Below, piece by piece: positions 1-8,799 of a stretch of 64,000 bases of DNA. The notes under the pieces were generated by a model. That model made no database searches. It was not told where the DNA came from and saw nothing but the letters and a program-made list of their open reading frames with translations. The translations under genes and the position numbers were made by a program. How positions within the stretch are numbered: the first letter of the stretch is position 1; each line of letters opens with the position of its first letter. The DNA is from Cupidesulfovibrio sp000226255 (GTDB lineage: Bacteria > Desulfobacterota > Desulfovibrionia > Desulfovibrionales > Desulfovibrionaceae): assembly GCF_003402415.2 (NCBI RefSeq), contig NZ_AP036014.1, forward strand, positions 310,001-374,000. Reading direction: 5' to 3'.

Positions 1-1319
1 CCCACGGTCTTGAGCACGATCTTGAGGTCGAGCAGGGGCGACATGTTCTTGATGTAGTACAGGTCGTACTCCAGCTTGTAGCGGGCGTCCTCCACCGATG
101 CGCCATACGGGTAGCACACCTGCGCCCAGCCGGTGACGCCCGGCTTCACGGTGTGGCGCACGTAGAAATAGGGGATGACCTTTTCCAGTTCGCGCACGAA
201 TTCCATGCGCTCGGGGCGCGGGCCGATGAGCGACATGTCGCCGCGCAGCACGTTCCACAGCTGGGGCAGCTCGTCGATGCGCACCTTGCGGATGAACTTG
301 CCCACCTTGGTCACGCGGGTGTCGCCCTTCTGCGCCCACACCGCGCCGTGCTTTTCCGCGTCCACGGTCATGGAGCGGAACTTCAGCACCGTGAATTCCT
401 TTTCGTGCAGGCCCACGCGCTTCTGTTTGTAGATCACCGGGCCGGGCGATTCCAGCCGGATGACGATGGCGGCAATGGCCATGATCGGCAGGGTAAGCAC
501 CAGCAGCACGAACGACGTCAGCACGTCGAACACCCGCTTCAGGCGCTGCATGGACCCCTGCGTGTTCAGGTTGAAGCCGTCTTCCATCAGCAGCCACTCG
601 TCGCGGATGAGGCTGACGGGAATGCGCCCCACCACGTGTTCGTACAGGGTGCGGATGTCCACCACCATCAGGCCGCCCAGCTTGGCGCGCAGCAGTTCGC
701 GGGCGATGTCCTCGTCCAGGGGGGCGTCGGGCAGCATGATCAGCATGGTGGCGTCGTGGGCGCGGGCCACCCCCAGCGGGTCGTACGAGGGGCCAAGGCA
801 CGGCCCGGCGTCGGCGTCCATGTCGCCCTCGCCCACGTAGCCCAGGATTTCGGCGTGGGGCATGCTCTGCGCCAGCAGGCTGCGCACCTTGCCCGCGCGG
901 TCCACGCCCACCAGCACCACCCGCTGCCGGGTGACGAACCGCTTGCCGATGCGGTGCCACACCACGCGCCAGGCAAGGCACAGGGCCACCACCAGCACCA
1001 GCAGCAGCACGAAGGTGGACCGGTCGAAGCGCCAGCTTTCAAAGGAATAGAAGGTGAAGCCGGTGGCGATGACCCCCAGCACGGAGGCCACGCCCACCCG
1101 GGCCACGGAATCGCGGAAGTCTTCCTCGCCCACCGAGTAGCAGTCGAGCACGTAGAACGACAGCAGGAAGAAGAAGGTGGTGAAGAACGAGGCGCCCGTG
1201 TAGTCGATGAGCACGCTGTACTCGTCGGGCAGCATGGTTTCGCCGACCACGTACAGCGCGATGAGGATGCACAGGGCGTCCAGCAGGCGGAACAGGCTGT
1301 TGCGGATATTGTCGTTCAC
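1..1319 (-). CDS. Polyprenyl-phosphate sugar transferase (EPS initiating glycosylphosphotransferase), 3' end outside window
   Basis: Membrane enzyme expected to move a sugar-1-phosphate from a UDP-sugar onto undecaprenyl phosphate, the first step of exopolysaccharide assembly. The frame opens at GTG 1319 with GGAGG at 1325-1329, five bases upstream; the ATG of the overlapping frame gives no family match. The N-terminal third is hydrophobic (several membrane segments), and the C-terminal third carries the bacterial sugar transferase signature GDMSLIGPRPE and then GVTGWAQVCYPYGASVED, a pattern typical of the EpsB / PEP-CTERM-type branch. The gene runs off the window just after the last conserved segment, so only a few residues are missing. 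It lies downstream of, and codirectional with, a glycosyltransferase, consistent with a polysaccharide locus. The sugar specificity cannot be read from the sequence. Confidence 0.9.
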   Translation of the reverse strand, partial: MNDNIRNSLFRLLDALCILIALYVVGETMLPDEYSVLIDYTGASFFTTFFFLLSFYVLDCYSVGEEDFRDSVARVGVASVLGVIATGFTFYSFESWRFDRSTFVLLLVLVVALCLAWRVVWHRIGKRFVTRQRVVLVGVDRAGKVRSLLAQSMPHAEILGYVGEGDMDADAGPCLGPSYDPLGVARAHDATMLIMLPDAPLDEDIARELLRAKLGGLMVVDIRTLYEHVVGRIPVSLIRDEWLLMEDGFNLNTQGSMQRLKRVFDVLTSFVLLVLTLPIMAIAAIVIRLESPGPVIYKQKRVGLHEKEFTVLKFRSMTVDAEKHGAVWAQKGDTRVTKVGKFIRKVRIDELPQLWNVLRGDMSLIGPRPERMEFVRELEKVIPYFYVRHTVKPGVTGWAQVCYPYGASVEDARYKLEYDLYYIKNMSPLLDLKIVLKTV

Positions 1320-1455
1320 GCATTCCTCCCGGAATGGATGGGAAATCTTTCGTGGCGGGGGGCTGTCGCACCCAGGCTGGTCCCAGGGGCTGTTTCCAAA
1401 TTAGGATTTTCGTTCGTTGGCAAGGAAAACAAGCCCGCCATGAGGGAGTGCCCTA

Positions 1456-1502
1456 GCCGTTAGGTGAGCGGAGCGAACCTTACGGATAGGGACCGCAGCG
1501 CG
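1456..1502. repeat. Dispersed stem-loop element, copy A
   Basis: A 47-bp element with a 9-bp imperfect hairpin (CCGTTAGGT at 1457-1465, ACCTTACGG at 1477-1485, loop 1466-1476), followed by a conserved tail ending CCGCAGCGCG. A second copy lies at 14247-14292. It sits in the 262-base gap between two codirectional polysaccharide genes. The role is unknown; it could be a repetitive extragenic element or an RNA structure. Confidence 0.6.
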
Positions 1503-1581
1503 TACTCTTATCGTATTCGACCGACATGGTGGGCGAAGTTTGACGTAGCCACCGGGCGAAAGGACAATTTGGAAGCAGCCC

Positions 1582-2703
1582 TTACGCCAGCCGCATAACC
1601 CGCAAAATATGCTCGCTCACCTTGTCGGCGTCGAATTCCGTTTCCGCCAGCCGCCGTCCGGCCTGCCCCATGCGGGTGATCAGGGTGCGGTCCGCGATGA
1701 ACCGCTCCATGGCGGCGGCCAGGGCCTTGGGGTTGCGCAGGGGCACGCGGAAGCCGTTCACCCCTTCCTCCACCACCTCGCGGCAGCCGGGGGCGTCCGT
1801 GACAACGGCGGCGCGGCCCATGCTCATGCCTTCCATCACCGAGCAGGGGGTGCCTTCGCGCCACGAGGGCAGCACCACCACGCTGGCGTTGGCCACATAC
1901 GGGCGCACGTCGCGGGTCTGGCCAAGATACTCTATGATCCCCTCGCGCGACCAGCCCTCCACCTCGTCCAGCGGTACGCTGCCCGGCCCGGTTTCCGGCG
2001 GGCCCAGCACGCGGAAGCTGGCGTCGGGGTGCTTGGCCTTCAGCAGGCGGGCGGCGTCGGCGTATTCGCGCAGGCCCTTGGCCTCCAGCAGGCGGCCCAC
2101 CAGCAGGAACGAGGGCGGGTCCAGCACCGGTTCGGCCTGGGCGAAGTGGTCCAGCGCGACGCCGGTGCCCCGGCACATGGCCACGGAGGTGGAGTGCGGG
2201 ATGATGTGGTTGTCCTCGAACACCCGGCGGTCTTCCATGTTCTGGAAGAACACCGTGCGCACACAGGAGAGGGCCACGCGATAGAGCAGGGCGGCCACCT
2301 TGGTCAGCACGCGCTTGACCGGGGTGTCCGCCTCGAACATGTAGCCGAGCCCGGTGATCATGGCGTAGCGGGCGGGCACGCGCGCCAGCGCCGCCGCCGT
2401 GGCCCCGTAGATGACCGGCTTGATGGTGAAGCAGAAGGCCACGTCGGGCCGTTCCTGCCGGAAGACGCGGTACAGCGCGGTGAAGGTGGCGGCGTCGCGT
2501 ACGGGGTTCAGCCCCTTGCGGTCCAGCGGGTAGCCCGCCACGCGGGCCCCCATGGCCTCGAGCGCGGCGCGGCCCTCGGCGTCGGTGTCGGCGTCGGGCA
2601 CGATGCACAGCACTTCGTGGCCCAGCGAACGGAGCCTGCGGATGAGCACGCTCCAGAAATTGACCATGGCCCGGGCCTGATTGCCCAGAATGGCGACCTT
2701 CAT
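1582..2703 (-). CDS. Glycosyltransferase family 4 (GT-B fold)
   Basis: 373 aa, the usual length for a GT4 enzyme. The N-terminus MKVAILGNQARAMVNFW is the start of the first Rossmann-like domain (glycosyltransferase 4-like), and the second domain carries the nucleotide-sugar binding E-x7-E region, read as PCSVMEGMSMGRAAVVTD. GAGG six bases before ATG 2703 supports the start. It probably adds a hexose or N-acetylhexosamine to a lipid-linked polysaccharide precursor at the cytoplasmic face of the inner membrane. It precedes the sugar transferase on the same strand and is divergent from a UDP-sugar epimerase, so all three likely serve one surface glycan. Donor and acceptor cannot be deduced. Confidence 0.9.
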   Translation of the reverse strand: MKVAILGNQARAMVNFWSVLIRRLRSLGHEVLCIVPDADTDAEGRAALEAMGARVAGYPLDRKGLNPVRDAATFTALYRVFRQERPDVAFCFTIKPVIYGATAAALARVPARYAMITGLGYMFEADTPVKRVLTKVAALLYRVALSCVRTVFFQNMEDRRVFEDNHIIPHSTSVAMCRGTGVALDHFAQAEPVLDPPSFLLVGRLLEAKGLREYADAARLLKAKHPDASFRVLGPPETGPGSVPLDEVEGWSREGIIEYLGQTRDVRPYVANASVVVLPSWREGTPCSVMEGMSMGRAAVVTDAPGCREVVEEGVNGFRVPLRNPKALAAAMERFIADRTLITRMGQAGRRLAETEFDADKVSEHILRVMRLA

Positions 2704-3231
2704 CTGATGCCTCGCTGGCTGCGCGCCCGGTTTGGTCCGGGCGCTGGTCCCGGCAGGGCGCCGGGGGGTGGTTCGTGCCGCGCGGCGCGGAACGCCGGGG
2801 CGGAAGAACGCGCACCTTGTAACAGGACGGCAGGTTGCTGAAAAGGGGGCCGGGGGCCGCGCGCCGCCGTGGCCTTGGGAGCCTGGTCCCGGCGCGCGGC
2901 GGGGGGCGTCATCATCCTGTCGTCATTGGATCATGGCGGAAAATCCATTCACGTTCCGTGCCGGGCGGCGCGGTCCCGTGTCGCCCCTTTACAGGGTTGG
3001 GCGTTGGGAGTAGAAGCGCGCACGTTGCGGTGGTGCGCGGCGACCCTGGCCTCAAGGCCGGGGCATCACCCAGGCCAAAAGGCCGAGACATCACCGACCC
3101 GCAAGCCCGACGTCCCGTTGTCCCGCCTTGCCGCACCCCGGCCCGCAGCCCATCCTTTGACGCCGTGCCCCGGCGCACGTACAATACCCGCTCCATCAGA
3201 AACCACCACTCCCTTGGGAGGATGATCCATC
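2704..3231. other. Divergent intergenic region between glycosyltransferase and epimerase
   Basis: 528 bases with no credible gene; frames here lack ribosome binding sites and recognisable products. It holds the promoter of the epimerase at 3157-3185. No equally clear promoter was seen for the leftward glycosyltransferase. Confidence 0.6.
3157..3185 (+). promoter_or_regulatory. Sigma-70-type promoter for the UDP-sugar epimerase
   Basis: TTGACG at 3157-3162 and TACAAT at 3180-3185 with the ideal 17-bp spacer. The expected start near 3192 leaves a leader of about 40 bases before the ATG at 3232. Confidence 0.7.
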
Positions 3232-4257
<1,026 letters not shown>

Positions 4258-4317
4258 GCCGCCGTGCGTGCGGCGGGCGTTGCCCGCGCCCGTGCCGTTC
4301 GCCAGATTCGTCCCCCT

Positions 4318-4354
4318 CGCCCCGCCGCAGCCCCTGCGGCGGGGCGCTTTCTTT
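4318..4354 (+). terminator. Rho-independent terminator after the epimerase
   Basis: Stem GCCCCGCCGCAG / CTGCGGCGGGGC (4319-4330 / 4334-4345) with a 3-base loop, extended by one pair, then a T-rich GCTTTCTTT. Confidence 0.75.
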
Positions 4355-4390
4355 CGTCGCGGGGCCTTGCCTAATCCGGCCCGAAGGAGT

Positions 4391-4410
4391 ATTTGGCGAA
4401 ACATGCAAAT
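4391..4410. promoter_or_regulatory. Putative ArsR operator, site 1
   Basis: ATTTGGCGAAACATGCAAAT, an interrupted dyad with arms ATTTG/CAAAT. It spans the start codon of the repressor gene (ATG 4403), so binding would block its own transcription or translation. An inverted near-copy lies at 4821-4840. Confidence 0.6.
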
Positions 4411-4759
4411 GATTGCACCGGAACATGTCGCTGCCCACCGCAAGCTCATCGAGGCGCAGGCGGACATCTTCAAGGCGCTGGGGCATCCCAGCCGCCTGCT
4501 GATGGTCGAGGAACTGACGCGCGGCGAACGCTGCGTGTGCGAGTTGCAGGCGCTGGTGGGGTCGGACGTGTCCACCGTGTCCAAGCACCTCGGCATCCTC
4601 AAGGGCGCGGGCGTGGTGCGCGACGAGAAGCGCGGGGCCAACGTCTACTATTCGCTGGCCTTGGGGTGCGTGCGGTCGTTTCTGGATTGCACGGGGCACC
4701 ACATCGACAACGCGGCCCACGATCTCGCCCGGCTGGTGGCGCTGCGGCCCAAGGGGTAG
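4403..4759 (+). CDS. ArsR/SmtB-family metalloregulatory repressor
   Basis: 118 aa winged-helix repressor. The sequence ERCVCELQALV places a Cys-x-Cys pair at the start of the helix that forms the alpha-3 metal site of ArsR-type sensors; it is followed by the recognition helix region DVSTVSKHLGILKGAGVV and a wing. ATG 4403 was chosen over a codon two further on (4409), because AAGGAG at 4383-4388 is already distant. It probably represses itself and the downstream permease in the absence of arsenite, antimonite or another thiophilic ion, through the two matching dyads at 4391 and 4821. The inducing ion is inferred from family and neighbour. Confidence 0.88.
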   Translation: MQMIAPEHVAAHRKLIEAQADIFKALGHPSRLLMVEELTRGERCVCELQALVGSDVSTVSKHLGILKGAGVVRDEKRGANVYYSLALGCVRSFLDCTGHHIDNAAHDLARLVALRPKG

Positions 4760-4820
4760 GCGGCGGTTGCGCCGAAGCCGACCGGGGCGGCAGCCTCGCG
4801 GGCTTTTTTTTGGAAACCGA

Positions 4821-4840
4821 ATTTGCACATTATGCCAAAT
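4821..4840. promoter_or_regulatory. Putative ArsR operator, site 2, in front of the permease
   Basis: ATTTGCACATTATGCCAAAT. Its reverse complement matches site 1 (4391-4410) at both arms, with ATTTGGC on one side and GCAAAT on the other. It lies 51 bases before the permease ATG, downstream of a T8 run (4804-4811) that may terminate the repressor transcript. It overlaps the most likely promoter region of the permease (TTGCAC near 4823, ATTAAA near 4846). Confidence 0.6.
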
Positions 4841-4891
4841 AGGCAATTAAAAAGATCCGGGGCGGCTGCCCCGCGGTAAAAGGACGACAAC

Positions 4892-6325
4892 ATGGCTCAC
4901 GGGCACGACGACACAGGATCGGGCGCGGTTGTTTCCGCCGTTGTCACGGACATGCGCAGCGGGCAGGACGTGGATTACGAGGCGCAGAGGGCGGCGTCCG
5001 GTGACGAATGCGGGGGCGCGTCTTCCGGCTGCGCCTGCATGGCGGGCGCGTCGACCGTGCCCCACGGCGGCCATGCGGCCGGGCTGCGGCCGTTGCAGCC
5101 CTTTGCCCCGCAGCCCGCGTCCGGCGGTGGCGGCTGTGGGTGTTCCGCCCCTTCCGTGTCTGCCGGGGCGTTGGGCACGGCGGGCGCAACGCTGACGCCC
5201 CTTGCCCCGCGCGCGTCCCTGTCCGGCATCGACGCCTCGCCGGGGGGCGGTTGCGGCTGCGCGGCGTCCCCCACCTCCTCCGACCTGCCTCTTGAACAGG
5301 AGCGCGCCGGGCTGGCGCGCCGCCTGGCGGTCATGGCCGTGGCCCTCGTGGCGTGGTGGGCGGTGTACCTGAACCTGCCCGCCGCCTCGCGGGCGTTGAC
5401 CTACGACGTGCTGGGGCTCACGCCGTCCTCGCATCTGGGCGAGGCGGTGGAGTTCTTCCTGTACGACACGCCCAAGGTGCTGATGCTGCTGGCGCTGGTG
5501 GTGTTCGGGATCGGGGTGGTGCGCTCGTTCTTTACGCCGCAGCGCACCCGACGGTTGCTGGCCGGGCGCAACGAGGCCGTGGGCAACGTGCTGGCGGCCC
5601 TTTTGGGCGTGGTCACGCCGTTCTGCTCCTGCTCGGCGGTGCCGCTGTTCATCGGCTTCGTCTCCGCCGGGGTGCCGCTGGGGGTGACCTTCTCCTTCCT
5701 GGTGTCCGCGCCCATGATCAACGAAATCGCCGTGGTCATGCTGTACGGGCTGCTGGGCTGGAAGGTGGCCGCCCTGTACGCGGGCACCGGCCTGGCCATC
5801 GCCATCGTGTCCGGCTGGGTCATCGGCCGGCTGGGCATGGAACGCCACATTGAGGGCTGGGTGTTGCAGGTGCGCGCCGACGCCGAACAGCAGCACGACA
5901 TGGACCTGTCCTGGTCCGGGCGTATCGACTACGGCGTGCAGGCCATGCGCGACATCGTGGGCAAGGTCTGGCCGTGGGTGGTGCTGGGCATTGCCGTGGG
6001 CGCGGGCATCCACGGCTACGTGCCGGAGGGTTTCATGGCCTCGATCATGGGCCGGGGCGCGTGGTGGGCCGTGCCGCTGGCCGTGGGCATCGGCATTCCC
6101 ATGTATTCCAACGCGGCGGGCATGATTCCCGTGGTGCAGGCCCTGCTGGGCAAGGGCGCGGCGCTGGGCACGGTGCTGGCGTTCATGATGGCCGTCATCG
6201 CCCTGTCGCTGCCAGAGGCGGTGATGCTGCGCCGCGTGCTGAAGCCCCGGCTGGTGGCCGTGTTCTTCGGCGTGGTGGGGCTGGGCATCATGCTGGTGGG
6301 GTACCTGTTCAACGCGCTGGTCTGA
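4892..6325 (+). CDS. DUF318/ArsP-type efflux permease with Cys-rich N-terminal extension
   Basis: 477 aa. Residues from about 142 onward form a PF03773-type permease with about eight to ten membrane segments and the hallmark TPFCSCSAVPLFIGF Cys-x-Cys region, followed by SAPMINEIAVVML. Members export organic or inorganic arsenicals or other metal thiolates. The first 140 residues are unusual: soluble, Gly/Ala-rich, with C40 and three Cys-x-Cys pairs (C47/C49, C82/C84, C121/C123), plausibly a cytoplasmic metal-capture segment. The start is ATG 4892. A later start would remove this extension, but the reading frame and codon use look continuous. The adjacent ArsR-type gene and the shared operator indicate metal-induced expression. 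Confidence 0.85.
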   Translation: MAHGHDDTGSGAVVSAVVTDMRSGQDVDYEAQRAASGDECGGASSGCACMAGASTVPHGGHAAGLRPLQPFAPQPASGGGGCGCSAPSVSAGALGTAGATLTPLAPRASLSGIDASPGGGCGCAASPTSSDLPLEQERAGLARRLAVMAVALVAWWAVYLNLPAASRALTYDVLGLTPSSHLGEAVEFFLYDTPKVLMLLALVVFGIGVVRSFFTPQRTRRLLAGRNEAVGNVLAALLGVVTPFCSCSAVPLFIGFVSAGVPLGVTFSFLVSAPMINEIAVVMLYGLLGWKVAALYAGTGLAIAIVSGWVIGRLGMERHIEGWVLQVRADAEQQHDMDLSWSGRIDYGVQAMRDIVGKVWPWVVLGIAVGAGIHGYVPEGFMASIMGRGAWWAVPLAVGIGIPMYSNAAGMIPVVQALLGKGAALGTVLAFMMAVIALSLPEAVMLRRVLKPRLVAVFFGVVGLGIMLVGYLFNALV

Positions 6326-6435
6326 TCCACGCAGGTTCCGCGCGGCAAGGGCCGGGCAGAGGGCGTCCTCCCCCTCCTGTCCCGGCCCCTGTCCCTGTTT
6401 CGGCCCACGTTCGGCCGCCACCGTCAAAAAAGGTG

Positions 6436-6476
6436 ACGGGCGCATGGCGCTCCCCGGGGGAGCGCCATGCGCCCGT
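6436..6476 (-). terminator. Long perfect hairpin, probable terminator for leftward transcription
   Basis: Two perfect 20-bp arms (6436-6455 and 6457-6476) around a single central base. Read on the minus strand the stem is followed within four bases by a run of six T, so it fits a terminator behind the TPR gene. No T run follows on the plus strand. Confidence 0.6.
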
Positions 6477-6532
6477 ACTGCGTTTCCGCTCCCTCTCGCC
6501 GTCCGAGCGTTGGCAGAATGACGGCGAAAGGT

Positions 6533-6573
6533 GATTTTCCGGCCCCTAGCGCCAGCATCGGGGCCGGAAAATC
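6533..6573. terminator. Bidirectional terminator hairpin
   Basis: Perfect 14-bp stem GATTTTCCGGCCCC / GGGGCCGGAAAATC with a 13-base loop. A and T tracts lie in the stem, so it can act for both the rightward permease transcript and the leftward TPR gene, which ends at 6631. Confidence 0.7.
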
Positions 6574-6630
6574 GTATGGGGAGGGGAGTATCTTGCCGTG
6601 ACTTGCCGCGTGTGGGCGGCGTTGCCCCGG

Positions 6631-7191
6631 CTACCCGAGCAGGGCGTACATTTCGCGGGCGTCGGCGTGGTCGGGCGTGCGGTCGAGAATGGTCTCGAGT
6701 TCGGCCCGCGCCTCGTCCTTGCGGCCAAGGGAGATCAGGCACCCGGCCAGCGAGAAGCGCACGTTGTCCTTTTCGGGGGAAAGTTCCAGGAACGCCCGCA
6801 GGTGGGCGACCACTTCGTCGATGCGGCCAAGGTGGTAGCCAAGGCGCAAGAGGCCGTTCATGGCCACCAGGTTGCCGGGGTTCATGCCCAGCGCGGCCAC
6901 GAAGTGGTTGAAGGCCTCGGCGTGCGCGCCGGTTTCCATTTCCACCAGGCCCATGCCCGCCAGCGACTTGTCGGTGGCCTCGATGGCGGCCGCCTTGCGG
7001 TACAGCACCAGGGCGGCATCGAGGTTGCCGCGCTGCACGGCGATGGTGGCGAGGCCCAGGTACGGGTCCGGGTGCACGCCATTGCTGCCGGCGGCCTTGC
7101 GGTAGTACTCCTCGGCCTTTTCAAGGTCGCCCATGAAAAGGTAGCACTCGCCCAGTTCCTTGTTGATTTCGTAATCGAGATGGTTGCTCAT
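6631..7191 (-). CDS. Tetratricopeptide-repeat protein
   Basis: 186 aa, soluble, made almost entirely of TPR helical pairs. Recognisable units include NKELGECYLFMGDLEKAEEY, the PYLGLATIAVQRGNLDAAL segment and the SLAGCLISLGRKDEARAEL segment near the C-terminus. ATG 7191 is preceded by GGGGAGAAC, a good ribosome binding site, so the longer upstream frame is not used. TPR proteins are protein-protein adaptors; the partner is unknown. The gene is divergent from the flagellar operon, and a sigma-54-like promoter match at 7387-7402 points at it, which suggests coordination with flagellar genes. Confidence 0.8.
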   Translation of the reverse strand: MSNHLDYEINKELGECYLFMGDLEKAEEYYRKAAGSNGVHPDPYLGLATIAVQRGNLDAALVLYRKAAAIEATDKSLAGMGLVEMETGAHAEAFNHFVAALGMNPGNLVAMNGLLRLGYHLGRIDEVVAHLRAFLELSPEKDNVRFSLAGCLISLGRKDEARAELETILDRTPDHADAREMYALLG

Positions 7192-7386
7192 GTTCTCCCC
7201 TCCATGCCGTAAGGCATTGCGCTTCTGTGTCGCCCCGCGCTGCGCGGGGCGGGCGCCGTGCTGGCGGCGCCGGAGCGGTTCGCGGGATGGTTTCGCGAAT
7301 GCTCCCGGGAAAGCTGTGCCCATGCCCTCCGTAAGCACGATGCGTGCCATTGCTGGCGACGGAGTTTTCGTGGGCGCAGCGAGCAT

Positions 7387-7402
7387 AGCAAGCCCCATGC
7401 CA
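7387..7402 (-). promoter_or_regulatory. Sigma-54 (RpoN) promoter match toward the TPR gene
   Basis: On the minus strand TGGCATGGGGCTTGCT fits the TGGCAYR-N4-TTGCW consensus throughout, with the -24 GG and -12 GC in the required spacing. The predicted start near 7376 gives a leader of about 185 bases. Confidence 0.6.
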
Positions 7403-7686
7403 TGCCACTTTTGCAGAACCTGTGCATGGCCGCAATATATGAATATATAAGATGTATTTTTGAAGGTTAAGGCGCCCGCCGGGTCTTCACCGTGCAGGCC
7501 GCCACACCCGGTGGGGGCACAAACCGCCGGTTTGCCGTCTCCACCCACCGAACCGAGGGGGCAAAACCTGCCGCCGCCCGGCCCATCGCGAGATGGTCGG
7601 GCGGCGTCGTCATTCCGGCGGCGGCAGGAAGGGTGAAAACAGGATTTTTGCTGGCAATACGCTGAAACAAAAAATCTTCCTTCGGC

Positions 7687-7702
7687 TGGAACGTCTCTTG
7701 CT
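7687..7702 (+). promoter_or_regulatory. Sigma-54 (RpoN) promoter match for the flgB operon
   Basis: TGGAACGTCTCTTGCT differs from TGGCACG-N4-TTGCW at one position, with the -24 GG and -12 GC correctly spaced. The predicted start near 7713 lies 77 bases before flgB. Basal-body operons are RpoN-dependent in several polar-flagellate bacteria. Confidence 0.65.
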
Positions 7703-7789
7703 CAACCGGGGGTGCATCCACGGCCTGCATCGGCGGCCACCACCCCCTGCGCGGCGCACGCCCCAGGGGCGAACGGGGAGGAATCCCGC

Positions 7790-8200
7790 ATGAAAAGCCT
7801 GTACGAACCGCATGTGAACCTTGTCGGCAAGGTCATGAACATGCAGCTCCAGCGTCAGAATGTCGTCATGAGCAACATCGCCAACGTCCGGACGCCCGGC
7901 TACAAGCCGCGCGAACTGGAGTTCGAGAAGCAGTTGCAGGCGGCGCTGAACCTGGACGCCAAGGGCCGGATGACCCGCACCGAGGATAACCACATGCCCG
8001 CCGTGTTCGACCCGGAAGGCTTCAACGCCGATTGGGACAAGGCGGCCAAGCCGCGCATCGTGCACGGCGAAGACCGGGTCAACCTCGACAAGGAAATGGC
8101 CAAGATGGCCAAGAACTCCATGCATTACACCGCCCTCTCCACCGTCATTCGCGGCAACTTCGAGGGCGTCAAGACCATCATACAGGAAGGGCAGAAGTAA
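7790..8200 (+). CDS. flgB: Flagellar basal-body proximal rod protein FlgB
   Basis: 136 aa, the family's usual size. The N-terminal region has the flagellar rod signature around QRQNVVMSNIANVRTPGYKP (about residues 19-38), and the C-terminal coiled segment MAKMAKNSMHYTALSTVI helps polymerise the rod. Rod subunits have no cleaved signal and are exported by the flagellar type III apparatus. ATG 7790 follows GGGGAGGAA. It is the first gene of the flgB-flgC-fliE-fliF-fliG-fliH-fliI operon, and its stop codon overlaps the flgC start (TAATG). Confidence 0.95.
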   Translation: MKSLYEPHVNLVGKVMNMQLQRQNVVMSNIANVRTPGYKPRELEFEKQLQAALNLDAKGRMTRTEDNHMPAVFDPEGFNADWDKAAKPRIVHGEDRVNLDKEMAKMAKNSMHYTALSTVIRGNFEGVKTIIQEGQK

Positions 8201-8637
8201 TGGACTTCATGACCGCCATCGATATCGGCGCTTCCGCCCTCAGTGCGGAACGCACGAACATGAACATCATTTCCATGAACCTCGCCAACGTGAAGACCAC
8301 CCGCACGGAGAACGGTGGTCCTTACCGGCGCAAGACCACCATCATGGCGGCGCAGGACGTGGACGACCCCTTCTCCAAACACATGCAGGGCGCGCTGGAC
8401 CGCGAACTGAAGGGCGTGCGCGTGATGCACGTGGCCACCGACTCGCGCCCCATGAAGCGCGTGTACGAACCCGGCCACCCCGATGCGGACCAGGACGGCT
8501 TCGTGGCGTACCCGGACATCAACGTGGTGGAGGAAATGGCCAGCCTGATGACCGCCCAGCGCGGCTACGAGGCCAACGTGACCACCATCGACACCGTCAA
8601 GGCCATGTACACCAAGGCCTTGGAAATCAGCCGCTAG
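8200..8637 (+). CDS. flgC: Flagellar basal-body rod protein FlgC
   Basis: 145 aa. It starts at ATG 8200 inside the flgB stop, so translation is probably coupled. It carries the rod N-terminal motif (SALSAERTNMNIISMNLANV), a central VYEPGHPDADQDGFVAYPDI segment and the C-terminal NVVEEMASLMTAQRGYEANV typical of FlgC. It forms part of the proximal rod in the periplasm, with FlgB and FlgF. It is followed by a 162-base gap with a hairpin before fliE. Confidence 0.95.
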   Translation: MDFMTAIDIGASALSAERTNMNIISMNLANVKTTRTENGGPYRRKTTIMAAQDVDDPFSKHMQGALDRELKGVRVMHVATDSRPMKRVYEPGHPDADQDGFVAYPDINVVEEMASLMTAQRGYEANVTTIDTVKAMYTKALEISR

Positions 8638-8693
8638 CATCCGGATGGTGCGTTCGTCGGCTGACCGCGTTTAGGCGCGTCTGGGCGCGGCGC

Positions 8694-8734
8694 GGCACCG
8701 AGGTCACATGCGAAAAGGCATGCTCCCTCGTGCC
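8694..8734 (+). other. Hairpin between flgC and fliE
   Basis: Nested pairing GGCAC-c-GAGG with CCTC-GTGCC and an inner CATGC / GCATG stem around GAAAAG. No T run follows, so processing or stability control of the flagellar transcript is likelier than termination. Confidence 0.4.
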
Positions 8735-8799
8735 GATCACGCCCCCCTCGCCAGCCGACGAAACTCCGCATCCGGCAAGAACACCAGGGAGACACGGCC

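Larger units (their letters stand above)
7192..7789. other. Divergent regulatory region between the TPR gene and flgB
   Basis: 598 bases without a credible gene. It contains two sigma-54-type promoter matches facing away from each other (7387-7402 minus, 7687-7702 plus), an AT-rich patch at 7434-7460 and a large GC hairpin with arms at 7574-7580 and 7598-7604 plus inner pairing. Confidence 0.6.

Noticed and set aside
153..1463. Long plus-strand frame opposite the sugar transferase
   Set aside because: It is the GC-rich antisense shadow of a gene with clear family motifs; the His/Gln/Ala-rich translation is typical of such shadows. The same applies to long frames opposite fliF, carB, adhE and yhaN.
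7387..7460. Sigma-54 match on the plus strand at TGCCACTTTTGCA
   Set aside because: The invariant -24 GG is absent and the spacing to GC is wrong.
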